Shown here in pieces: positions 26,334 to 34,131 of a stretch of DNA of 64,000 nucleotides (the first letter of the stretch is position 1; each line of letters opens with the position of its first letter). The stretch comes from DUQW01 sp050953825. Its GTDB lineage: Bacteria; Bacillota_I; Bacilli_A; Acholeplasmatales; Acholeplasmataceae. Under the pieces are notes generated by a model. That model was not told the origin of the DNA. It saw only the letters and a program-made list of their open reading frames with translations, and ran no database searches. The position numbers and the translations under genes were made by a program. The stretch covers positions 10,420 to 74,419 of the forward strand of contig JBMNNF010000001.1 in the NCBI GenBank assembly GCA_050953825.1, in the 5' to 3' direction.

Positions 26334-27297
26334 TATTTTTAACGGAAAAAAAATAAAATTAACTATTTTTGGAGGCTCACATGAACCGTTTATCGGTTTT
26401 GAACTTTTAGGTTTTCCCAAAATTAAAATTGACACATCTAAAATAATTGCTGATATTGATAGAAGAAAGCCACATACAGTAGGAACCACTTCAAGAATAG
26501 AAAAAGATGAACCAATTTTTATCACAGGATATGATGGTATCAAAACTACAGGTGATAAAATTGTGGTTCATTTTAAGAATGAAAATATTAAGAAAAAAGA
26601 TTATCAAAACTTTTATAATCACCCAAGACCAGGACATGTGGATTTTGTAGTAAGAGAAAAATATCGTGATGAAAATCTGATATTTGGGTCACATATTTTT
26701 TCCGGAAGAATGACTTTGCCAATGGTAGTTGCGGGCAATCTTTGTAAACAAGCTCTAAATTATGAGTTTGAATCAAAATTAGTTCAAGTGGGAAACTTGA
26801 CTAATTTAGAAAATCTTGATGAGTATTTATTAAGTGTTTCACAAGACGGTGATTCGCTCGGTGGAATTGTAGAGGTCAGAGTCAGAGGTGTTGAACTAGG
26901 CTTAGGTGGGCCATTATTTGAAAGATTATCAGCTAAAATTGCTCAAACGGTTTTATCAATTCCAGGTACTAAAGGAATTGAATTTGGTGAGGGGTTTAAT
27001 TCAGTTAATTTACGAGGTAGCAACTTCAATGATTGTATTATTGATGCAACCGGAAAAACTTCAACCAACCATAGTGGTGGCATTTCAGGTGGCATTTCTA
27101 ACGGTAATGAATTAGTTGTAAGGGTTGTCTTTAGACCACCGGCTTCAATTCGTATACCACAAATGACATACTCATTTAAAACTAATAAGATTGAAGAATT
27201 GACAATTGAAGGGCGCCATGATGTTGCCTATGTTAAAAGAGTATTGGTAGTCGTTGAAAATATGATTGCCTTAGCTTTACTAGATGAGAAATTATGA
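26326..27297 (+). CDS. aroC: Chorismate synthase, short divergent form
   Basis: 323 residues against 350-390 in most bacteria. Conserved pieces are RPGHVDF (catalytic histidine), GDSLGGIVE, SGGISNG, FRPPASIR and EGRHDV. The N-terminal GESHG appears as GGSHE and the RSSARETAGR segment is replaced by GSHIFSGRM, so the FMN- and EPSP-binding sites are altered. The enzyme makes chorismate by anti-1,4-elimination using reduced FMN. It is the last aro gene and overlaps recG by four bases. It is probably functional in view of intact flanking genes, but the altered motifs deserve attention. Confidence 0.85.
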   Translation: MNSIFNGKKIKLTIFGGSHEPFIGFELLGFPKIKIDTSKIIADIDRRKPHTVGTTSRIEKDEPIFITGYDGIKTTGDKIVVHFKNENIKKKDYQNFYNHPRPGHVDFVVREKYRDENLIFGSHIFSGRMTLPMVVAGNLCKQALNYEFESKLVQVGNLTNLENLDEYLLSVSQDGDSLGGIVEVRVRGVELGLGGPLFERLSAKIAQTVLSIPGTKGIEFGEGFNSVNLRGSNFNDCIIDATGKTSTNHSGGISGGISNGNELVVRVVFRPPASIRIPQMTYSFKTNKIEELTIEGRHDVAYVKRVLVVVENMIALALLDEKL

Positions 27298-29237
27298 AAT
27301 TAGAAGATGTTAATAAGATTGGTAAAAAAACAGCCAACCAATTAAGACGCAATAATATCTGGAGCCCTTATGATTTAGTGATGACTTTTCCTAAATCATA
27401 TGAAAATTATAATATTATTAACTTTAATGAAGCGAAACACAATGAAGTGATTACTATAATTGGAACTATCATTAAAATTGAGTCTTTTAAAACTAAAATT
27501 CATTTGATTAAATTATTAGTTAAAGTTGATCAATTTCAAACGTCAGCTGTTATTTTTAACCAACCATTTTTATTAAAATCTTTTAAAGTAGATGATGAAG
27601 TTTTAATTAAAGGCAAATACAACTTATATAAAAATGAAATAGCTGTTTCATCGATTTCTAAAAATTTAGAAAAAAGAGAAATTACCCCAAAATACAATCT
27701 TGATAGTGTCAACGATTATGTTGTTGGGGAAGCGATTCGTGATATTTTGGAAAATAATAAAGTCGCGATTTATGAGACCTTACCTTACGAAATTTTAAAT
27801 CATTTTCATTTAAAAGGAAGAGAAGAAACCATTAAAAGTATTCATTTACCACAATCAATTAAAGAATTGAATGAAGCTTTTAGAAGGTTAAAATATGAAG
27901 AGGCGTTAATTTTGCAACTAAAACTTCAGAAAGGACTTTTAAACCGAGTTAAAAGAGAGCCAATTAATTATGAGATTAGTCTTGTAAAAGAATTTATTGA
28001 AACTATTCCTTATGAATTAACTGATGATCAAAAAGAAGTGGTTAATGAGATTTATCGTGATTTCAAAAATGATTATCAAACCAAAAGATTAATTCAAGGT
28101 GATGTTGGATCAGGGAAAACTATCGTAGCGATTATTGGCATGTTTGGGGTGTTAACTGCGAATAAACAGGCGGTATTGATGGTGCCAACAGAAATCTTAG
28201 CTAATCAACAATACGAAACTATAAAAGAATTATTACCTAATTATAATGTTGAATTATTAACTAGTAAAGTCAGTCATAAACCAAAGATTTATCAAAAAAT
28301 TGAATCTGGTGAAATTGATATTTTGGTTGGTACCCATGCAGTTGCCTCAGAAAATGTTAATTTCAAAGATTTAGGATTAATAGTAATTGATGAACAACAT
28401 AAATTTGGAGTGGAATTAAGAGAATCATTATTTAAAAAATCGGAATCAGCTAATTTGATTTATTTAACAGCAACGCCAATTCCTAGAACATTAGGCATTG
28501 CGATGTTTGGTGATTTGGCGACTTCTCAAATTAAATCAAGACCAGAATTTCAAAAGCCAATTACTTCAAAACATTATGATGTTAGTAAATTAGATGAAAT
28601 TATTAAAGAAGTTTTGGAAACGATAAATCGTGGGGAACATGTTTTTATTGTAGTTCCGGCAATAAGTTCTGAATTAAAAGATTTTAATATTGCAAACACT
28701 TATGAAATATTAAATCCGATTTTTAAAGAAAAATTGTTTGTTTTACACGGCGAATTATCAAGTGACGATCGAAATGATGTCATTGCTCAATTTTCTCGCT
28801 CAAAAGGCGGAGTGTTATTGTCAACTTCAATGGTCGAAGTTGGTATCAATTTAAAGACAGCGACGTTAATGATAGTTTTAGCAGCTGAGAATTTTGGACT
28901 GGCTCAACTTCATCAATTACGAGGCAGAGTTGGAAGAGGCGAGTTGAAATCTAAGTTTTACACAATATCTAGTAAAGAAGATGTGGAAAGACTTGAAATT
29001 TTAGAAAAAGTTAATTGTGGTTTTAAATTAAGTGAGTATGATTTAAAATTAAGAGGTCCTGGTGAGTTTTTAGGGTTAAAACAAAGTGGTATTTTGCAAG
29101 CGAAATATTTAGATTTTAGTTTAGATTATCAAATTTTATTAGATGCTAGAAAATTGAGTTTAGAAATCATTAATAACAAAAAATACCAAAATGATAAAAG
29201 TTATTACTACATTAACAAGGTTTTATCAGAAGAGTAA
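27294..29237 (+). CDS. recG: ATP-dependent DNA helicase RecG
   Basis: 647 residues. The N-terminal wedge/OB region (about 1-220) precedes a superfamily 2 helicase core with GDVGSGKT (Walker A), DEQHKFG (motif II), TATPIPRT (motif III) and LHQLRGRVGRG (motif VI), then the RecG-specific tail with LRGPGEFLGLKQSG. It remodels stalled forks and Holliday junctions. It follows aroC with a four-base ATGA overlap, joining a DNA-repair gene to the shikimate operon. Confidence 0.95.
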   Translation: MKLEDVNKIGKKTANQLRRNNIWSPYDLVMTFPKSYENYNIINFNEAKHNEVITIIGTIIKIESFKTKIHLIKLLVKVDQFQTSAVIFNQPFLLKSFKVDDEVLIKGKYNLYKNEIAVSSISKNLEKREITPKYNLDSVNDYVVGEAIRDILENNKVAIYETLPYEILNHFHLKGREETIKSIHLPQSIKELNEAFRRLKYEEALILQLKLQKGLLNRVKREPINYEISLVKEFIETIPYELTDDQKEVVNEIYRDFKNDYQTKRLIQGDVGSGKTIVAIIGMFGVLTANKQAVLMVPTEILANQQYETIKELLPNYNVELLTSKVSHKPKIYQKIESGEIDILVGTHAVASENVNFKDLGLIVIDEQHKFGVELRESLFKKSESANLIYLTATPIPRTLGIAMFGDLATSQIKSRPEFQKPITSKHYDVSKLDEIIKEVLETINRGEHVFIVVPAISSELKDFNIANTYEILNPIFKEKLFVLHGELSSDDRNDVIAQFSRSKGGVLLSTSMVEVGINLKTATLMIVLAAENFGLAQLHQLRGRVGRGELKSKFYTISSKEDVERLEILEKVNCGFKLSEYDLKLRGPGEFLGLKQSGILQAKYLDFSLDYQILLDARKLSLEIINNKKYQNDKSYYYINKVLSEE

Positions 29238-29247
29238 ATAGTATCTA

Positions 29248-29256
29248 TGTTATACT
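29248..29256 (+). promoter_or_regulatory. Extended -10 promoter for plsX-rnc-dnaD-nth
   Basis: TGtTATACT, with start expected near 29263, 22 bases before plsX. No good -35 is visible, as is usual for extended -10 promoters. No terminator separates it from recG, so it is an internal promoter. Confidence 0.5.
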
Positions 29257-29284
29257 ATATTCATACAAAAAGGGGGAGATCCTA

Positions 29285-30286
29285 ATGATTAGATTAGCGA
29301 TAGATGCCATGGGAGGCGACAACGCTCCTATTGAAATGATTCAAGGTGTCAATTTAGCTATTAAAAAATATGATGATATTGAAATTCATTTGTTTGGGGA
29401 TGAAAATATTATTCGGGAATATTTAGTTGAAACACCGCGAGTTAAAGTTTATCATGCACCGGAATATTTAGATATGGGGGTTGAAGATCCAATTAAAGCG
29501 TTGCGTCAAAATCCGAATTACTCCATGTTTCAAGCGATTAAACACGTTAAAGAAGGAAATGCCGATGCAGTAGTGACAGCAGGGCCAACTCAAGGTGCTG
29601 TTGTTGGGGGAACATTAATCTTAAGAAGACTTAAAGGCATGAAAAGAGTGGCCATCGCTCCGTTTATTCCTGATTTTGAGGGAAGAACGAGAATCTTATT
29701 AGACTCTGGAGCTAATGTTGAATTTCGAGCGGAACACTTACTTGATTTTGCAGTTGTCGCTTCAATTATTAGTAAATCGTATTTTAAAGTTGATAATCCA
29801 GTTGTTGGATTAGTAAATATCGGAGCTGAGCCAGGAAAAGGACGAGTTGAAGATATAGAAGCTTATGAACTACTTAATAATAACCCATCAATTAATTTTT
29901 ATGGAAATGTCGAACCAAAAGAACTATTATCAACCGATGTTGATGTCATAGTAACTGATGGGTTTACCGGAAATATCTTAATGAAAAGTTATGAAGGAGC
30001 AGTTAAAGCTTTTTCTAACGCCCTTAAAAAAGAAATATATTCATCCACTAGAGCTAAACTAGGTGGGCTTTTATTAAAAAAAGCGTTTAAAAATATTAAA
30101 TCTAATGCTAATCCAGATGTTGTTGGGGGAGCAATTATAATTGGTGTTGATGGAATTTTAGTTAAGGCTCATGGGTCTTCAAATGCGTTTGCGTTTTCTA
30201 ATGGAATTAGACTAGGACGCGAACTGGCCAAAGAAGATATTATGTCAAAGATTAGAATTGCGGTTGAGGAATTACACAATGAGTAA
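29285..30286 (+). CDS. plsX: Phosphate acyltransferase PlsX
   Basis: 333 residues, the family length. IDAMGGDNAP at the start, VTAGPTQGAVVGGTLILRR (usually ...SAGNTGA...), VGLVNIGAEPGKG and VTDGFTGNILMKSYEG are diagnostic. PlsX converts acyl-ACP to acyl-phosphate for glycerophospholipid synthesis with PlsY. The alteration of the SAGNTGA motif to TAGPTQGA is a small deviation. GGGGGAG precedes the ATG. The order plsX, rnc is common in Bacillota, here without fabD and acpP between them. Confidence 0.95.
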   Translation: MIRLAIDAMGGDNAPIEMIQGVNLAIKKYDDIEIHLFGDENIIREYLVETPRVKVYHAPEYLDMGVEDPIKALRQNPNYSMFQAIKHVKEGNADAVVTAGPTQGAVVGGTLILRRLKGMKRVAIAPFIPDFEGRTRILLDSGANVEFRAEHLLDFAVVASIISKSYFKVDNPVVGLVNIGAEPGKGRVEDIEAYELLNNNPSINFYGNVEPKELLSTDVDVIVTDGFTGNILMKSYEGAVKAFSNALKKEIYSSTRAKLGGLLLKKAFKNIKSNANPDVVGGAIIIGVDGILVKAHGSSNAFAFSNGIRLGRELAKEDIMSKIRIAVEELHNE

Positions 30287-30965
30287 CGAATTTAAACCAG
30301 TTATAGAACTATTAAAAAGCATTAAAATAAAATCAGAAAATATTGACTTATATGAAACTGCCCTAACGCATTCATCTTACGCTTATGAAAATGATGTTGA
30401 AAGTAATGAAAGATTAGAGTTTTTGGGTGATGCGGTATTAGAAATATTTATGAGTGAATATTTATATCAAAATCGAAAAGAGTTAGCTGAAGGAGTTATG
30501 ACTAAAAAAAGAGCTCAGTTAGTATGTGAAGAAGCACTATTTCAATATTCTAATAAAATTAATTTAGTCGATTATTTAAAATTAGGTCGTGGCGAATTAA
30601 TCAAAGGAGCTTCACAAGCGGTAATTGCTGATGCATTTGAAGCGTTAATGGGAGCTATTTATTTAGATTTAGGTCATAAAGAAGCTAAAAAAGTTTTTTA
30701 TAGGTTAGTGATCCCAAATATTGATTTAACAAGTGATATTAAAGATTTTAAAACTATTTTACAAGAATATGTTCAAGGAGATAGAAAAACAATTAATTAC
30801 AAAATAATTAATGAGTTTGGACCCTCACATGATAAAGTATTTGAAGCTGCTGTCTATTTAGATGGAACTATCATCTTAGGTCAAGGAATTGGTAAAACTA
30901 AAAAAGAAGCTGAACAAAAAGCGGCTGAAGAAGCATTAAAGAAAGGAAAGTTTTATGTTGATTAA
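30279..30965 (+). CDS. rnc: Ribonuclease III
   Basis: 228 residues from the ATG at 30279, which has TGAGGA eight bases upstream and overlaps plsX by eight bases; a TTG at 30258 is less likely. The catalytic NERLEFLGDAVLEIF and the second acid cluster AIADAFEALMGAIYLD-like text (VIADAFEALMGAIYLD) define the nuclease, and residues ~155-228 form the double-stranded RNA-binding domain with the final KKEAEQKAAEEALKK helix. It processes rRNA precursors and structured mRNA. Confidence 0.95.
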   Translation: MSNEFKPVIELLKSIKIKSENIDLYETALTHSSYAYENDVESNERLEFLGDAVLEIFMSEYLYQNRKELAEGVMTKKRAQLVCEEALFQYSNKINLVDYLKLGRGELIKGASQAVIADAFEALMGAIYLDLGHKEAKKVFYRLVIPNIDLTSDIKDFKTILQEYVQGDRKTINYKIINEFGPSHDKVFEAAVYLDGTIILGQGIGKTKKEAEQKAAEEALKKGKFYVD

Positions 30966-31575
30966 ACAAATCTATGATGAATATGGATTACCAATAGAAA
31001 GAATTATTAATAAGGAATATAAACGATTAGGATTAAAACTTCCAGAAGCTATGGTTTTATTAGCTCTTTTTTCAATTTACGAAAGAAGGAGAACTTTTAC
31101 GATTAATGCTTTATCTAAAAGAGTTGAATACAATCGTGATGAAATTGGATCATTAGTCTCTTCATTAGTTGAAAAAGGATTTCTAGAAATAAAATTAGAA
31201 ACTAATAAAGATGGTAAAGAAAGAGAAGTCTTTAGTTTAGATCAAACATTTAAGAAAATTGAAAAACTAATAGTTGGTGATTATCAAAGTAAGAAAAGTG
31301 ATGCAGCAGCGACTCATATTGGTAAGATTATTCAAATCTTAGAAACTAGTTTAGGACGAGTTTTATCAGCTTTTGAAATGGAACTAATTAGAAATTGGTA
31401 TTTGAATAATGAATTAACTCATGAAAAAATTGAAGAAGAAGTTTTGAAGGCAACTTCAAAACCTAAATTTTCAATTAAATACATCGATAGACTTTTAATG
31501 ACCTCTAAACCAGATGATTTAGAAGTTGATCCTAAAACAGCTGACATTTTACAACAACTATATAAAAAAATATGA
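30955..31575 (+). CDS. dnaD: DnaD-like replication initiation/remodelling protein
   Basis: 206 residues. The N-terminal winged-helix part (about 1-100) has LPEAMVLLALFSIY and VSSLVEKGFLEIKLE, matching DnaD_N. The C-terminal DnaB2/DnaD domain shows FEMELIRNWYLNNELTHEKIEEEVLKATS...IKYIDRLLM, the pattern that binds DNA. In Bacillus DnaD helps load the replicative helicase. The next gene is nth, exactly as in Bacillus, which supports the call over ScpB or another winged-helix protein. It overlaps rnc by 11 bases and nth by four. Confidence 0.9.
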   Translation: MLIKQIYDEYGLPIERIINKEYKRLGLKLPEAMVLLALFSIYERRRTFTINALSKRVEYNRDEIGSLVSSLVEKGFLEIKLETNKDGKEREVFSLDQTFKKIEKLIVGDYQSKKSDAAATHIGKIIQILETSLGRVLSAFEMELIRNWYLNNELTHEKIEEEVLKATSKPKFSIKYIDRLLMTSKPDDLEVDPKTADILQQLYKKI

Positions 31576-32201
31576 AAAAGAAAGAACTGATTATTAGAAC
31601 GTTAAATGAAATGTTTCCTAATCCTAAATCAGATTTAAATTATACCAATCATTTTGAAATGTTAATTGCCGTCGTTTTAAGTGCTCAGACAACCGATGTG
31701 TCGGTAAACAAAGTAACACCAATCTTGTTTAGTAAGTATCCTAATCCAAAAGCGCTAATGGATGCCGACATATTAGAATTAGAAGATATATTAAAATCCA
31801 TTGGATTATATAAAACTAAAGCTCGAAACATAAAAAATTTAAGCAAAATTTTACATGATAAATTTAATTCAGAAATTCCTTCAAAAAGAGAGGATTTAGA
31901 ATCACTTCCTGGAGTCGGTAGAAAAACCGCCAATGTTGTTTTAGCTAATGCATTTAATCGAAATGTAATTGCGGTAGACACTCATGTCAATCGCGTTTCA
32001 AAAAGGTTAGGAATCGCTTGTGAAAGCGATAATATATTACAAGTGGAAAATAAAATAGTAAAATATTTTGCAAAAGACGATTTAAAAAAACTTCATCATC
32101 AACTAATATTTTTTGGAAGATATCATTGTCTAGCCAGAAGTCCTAAATGTGAAAATTGTCCCCTCCAAAATATTTGTACTTATTACAAAACAGTAAAATG
32201 A
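31572..32201 (+). CDS. nth: Endonuclease III
   Basis: 209 residues. The helix-hairpin-helix LPGVGRKTANVV contains the catalytic lysine, AVDTHVNRVSKRLG contains the catalytic aspartate, and the C-terminal C-x6-C-x2-C-x5-C cluster (CLARSPKCENCPLQNIC) binds a 4Fe-4S centre. It removes oxidised pyrimidines and cuts abasic sites. It overlaps the dnaD stop by four bases and ends the operon at a strong terminator. Confidence 0.97.
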   Translation: MKKKELIIRTLNEMFPNPKSDLNYTNHFEMLIAVVLSAQTTDVSVNKVTPILFSKYPNPKALMDADILELEDILKSIGLYKTKARNIKNLSKILHDKFNSEIPSKREDLESLPGVGRKTANVVLANAFNRNVIAVDTHVNRVSKRLGIACESDNILQVENKIVKYFAKDDLKKLHHQLIFFGRYHCLARSPKCENCPLQNICTYYKTVK

Positions 32202-32211
32202 TAATTATTAG

Positions 32212-32235
32212 AGAGAGTTAGACTCTCTTTTTTTT
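32212..32235 (+). terminator. Rho-independent terminator after nth
   Basis: Arms AGAGAGT (32212-32218) and ACTCTCT (32222-32228), loop TAG, with Ts continuing to 32235. A textbook terminator. Confidence 0.9.
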
Positions 32236-32245
32236 ATAAAACTGA

Positions 32246-32277
32246 TTTTGATATATCAAAAATTTTTGATAATATCA
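32246..32277. promoter_or_regulatory. Two operator-like dyads upstream of the HTH/repeat regulator
   Basis: A perfect 16-base palindrome TTTTGATATATCAAAA (32246-32261), followed by TGATAATATCA (32267-32277). Both share TGAT...ATCA half-sites. They overlap the likely -10 region (GATAAT, 32268-32273) 41 bases before the regulator start, as an autoregulatory operator would. AT-rich palindromes also arise by chance here, so confidence is limited. Confidence 0.4.
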
Positions 32278-32317
32278 TAGTTAAGTAATTATTATAAAAA
32301 AAGAGAGGAAAGAAAAA

Positions 32318-33544
32318 ATGATTGTGAATTTTAAGAAATTGGAGACGTATCGACCGGAGATCAAACTAATTGAATCAGGTACAACTATTGGATCAATAGT
32401 AAGGTGGCAAAGGAAAAGAAAAAATATGACATTAAACGAGGGCGCGGAGGGGATTTGTAGTATTTCTTATTTATCCAAAGTAGAAAACAATTTAATTGAA
32501 CCAAGTGAGCAAATATTAGATGATCTTAAAAAGAGATTTGATTTAGAAAGTTTATTGAATTATGATTTAAAACGTTATGAAGAAGATTATAATCATATAG
32601 TGGAAAGTCTTTTTTATGATAAAGAGATTCCATCAATATACTTTAAAATTTATGAATCAAATAGTGATTATAAATCAAAATTGGTTTTATTTTCTTATTA
32701 TTTATCTCGGAAAAATTTAATTCGAGCGAAATCAATTTATAAAGATTTAGAGTTTGAGATTAGTAAATTTAATCACAATGAGATTAACTTCTTTTATTTA
32801 CAAACCGCGATAATGCTAATTGAAGAAGGAAGATATTATCTAGCTTTAAAAGTTTTAAAATTATCAAAAGTAATTAATGAAAACTCTACGTTATCAATGA
32901 CAATTGATTATTATAAAGTGGATTTAAAACTGAAACTAGGTAAATTTATGAAAGCCTTTGATTTATCGGAAAATTTAGAAAAAAGGTTAATTAAAAACGA
33001 TAATATTGAAAGATATCGCAAATTATTAAAATTGAAACTGTTTTATTCGGTTAATGAATATGAATATGAATTTTCTATTAATCAAATTGATAAGCATCAA
33101 TATATATCTAAACGAGATAAAGAAAAAATTAAGACCTTTTTAAAATTAAATCATAATCAAAAAATTAATAATTCGGTAATGGAAAAAAATATTCATGATT
33201 CAAATCGTTGGTATTTAATGGCGCTATTACATTTTGATAGCTGTGAAAATTATGAAAAAATTAAAGAGATTATGGATAAAAGTACTAGATTTAGTTCTAA
33301 TGCAATTAATCAACAAGTAGAATTTTTTCTTGATAGCAAATATAATCTAGATAGTGATTCTTTTACTAGGTATGTTAGAAATATGACAACTAATTTTGAG
33401 AATAATTATAATGGTTCTTACTTAATATCAATATTATTGGAAAACGCTTCTAATTATTATGAAAATAAAGCATTTTATAAAAGCGCAAATTCGATTAGAA
33501 AATATGCCAGAGAACTAGCTCTAAACTTAAAGCGAATGACATAG
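32318..33544 (+). CDS. HTH (XRE-like) regulator with helical-repeat C-terminal domain, RNPP-like
   Basis: 408 residues. The segment near residues 24-75 (IGSIVRWQRKRKNMTLNEGAEG...YLSKVENNLIEPSEQILDDLKKRF) is a lambda-repressor-like helix-turn-helix. The remaining ~330 residues are almost entirely amphipathic helices with TPR-like spacing (for example EEGRYYLALKVLKLSKVI). That layout is shared by RNPP-type regulators (PlcR, NprR, Rgg), which bind signalling peptides, but no precursor peptide gene is evident nearby. It sits upstream of a four-TM protein and a repeat-rich surface protein. GAGAGGAAAG precedes the ATG. Regulator status is well supported, peptide sensing is inference. Confidence 0.75.
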   Translation: MIVNFKKLETYRPEIKLIESGTTIGSIVRWQRKRKNMTLNEGAEGICSISYLSKVENNLIEPSEQILDDLKKRFDLESLLNYDLKRYEEDYNHIVESLFYDKEIPSIYFKIYESNSDYKSKLVLFSYYLSRKNLIRAKSIYKDLEFEISKFNHNEINFFYLQTAIMLIEEGRYYLALKVLKLSKVINENSTLSMTIDYYKVDLKLKLGKFMKAFDLSENLEKRLIKNDNIERYRKLLKLKLFYSVNEYEYEFSINQIDKHQYISKRDKEKIKTFLKLNHNQKINNSVMEKNIHDSNRWYLMALLHFDSCENYEKIKEIMDKSTRFSSNAINQQVEFFLDSKYNLDSDSFTRYVRNMTTNFENNYNGSYLISILLENASNYYENKAFYKSANSIRKYARELALNLKRMT

Positions 33545-33583
33545 ATTCTTTTGTGGTAAAATATTACATGAGGGGGAAGAGCG

Positions 33584-34090
33584 ATGAATAAAGTTATTAG
33601 CGGAATTAAAAAATATACTCCTTATGCAATAATGTTACTGGGAATTTGGGTAATAGTAACTTTTTTTATTGCTAACGGCATCAAAGTAAGTGAACCAGTA
33701 GTTAATCCGGTAGCTCCTGATAAGCAATATGAGTTTACTATTTTTCAATTAATGTTTGGGAAAAAACTGTCTTATGGCGGAGTCGAACGAGTTTATTTCA
33801 AGCCAAATTTCTTTGGCTTTTTAACAGTTATCTCATTAATTGTAGGACTGTTTATTGCCACTATTAATAAAGTTAATTATAAAGTTAGACATCTAACAGC
33901 TTCATTACTATTACTAATCGCTGGTATTGGTTTATTTGTTCTTCCTAGTAGACCAGCATTAGGCAATGGTTGGCTGAATGCTAGTGAAGTAATAGTTAAA
34001 GGGGGAGCCGCTGTAATTGTTACTGGAACTATTACGTTAGTATTTTCAGCAATCAATTTTGGTATGGTTTTTTTATCTGATAAAAAGTAA
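33584..34090 (+). CDS. Hypothetical four-TM membrane protein
   Basis: 168 residues. Hydrophobic segments lie near 13-30, 82-102, 106-122 and 138-162, with a ~50-residue extracytoplasmic loop between the first two. No known motif is seen. An AGGGGGAAG ribosome binding site precedes the ATG, and an extended -10 sequence (TGgTAAAAT, 33554-33562) lies in the 39-base gap after the regulator, so it may have its own promoter. It lies between the regulator and the Ig-like surface protein and is possibly part of their system. Function unknown. Confidence 0.65.
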   Translation: MNKVISGIKKYTPYAIMLLGIWVIVTFFIANGIKVSEPVVNPVAPDKQYEFTIFQLMFGKKLSYGGVERVYFKPNFFGFLTVISLIVGLFIATINKVNYKVRHLTASLLLLIAGIGLFVLPSRPALGNGWLNASEVIVKGGAAVIVTGTITLVFSAINFGMVFLSDKK

Positions 34091-34130
34091 ATTAACGCAT
34101 TTCCATCTATTATTAGATGGAGGCGTTAAT
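34091..34130 (+). promoter_or_regulatory. Hairpin that encloses the Shine-Dalgarno of the Ig-like surface protein
   Basis: Outer arms ATTAACGC (34091-34098) and GCGTTAAT (34123-34130), inner arms CCATCTA (34103-34109) and TAGATGG (34114-34120), loop TTAT. The ribosome binding site GGAGG (34119-34123) is largely paired, and the ATG at 34132 follows directly. There is no T tract, so a terminator is less likely than a translation-control hairpin (thermosensor-like or ligand-opened). Confidence 0.55.
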
Positions 34131-34131
34131 T

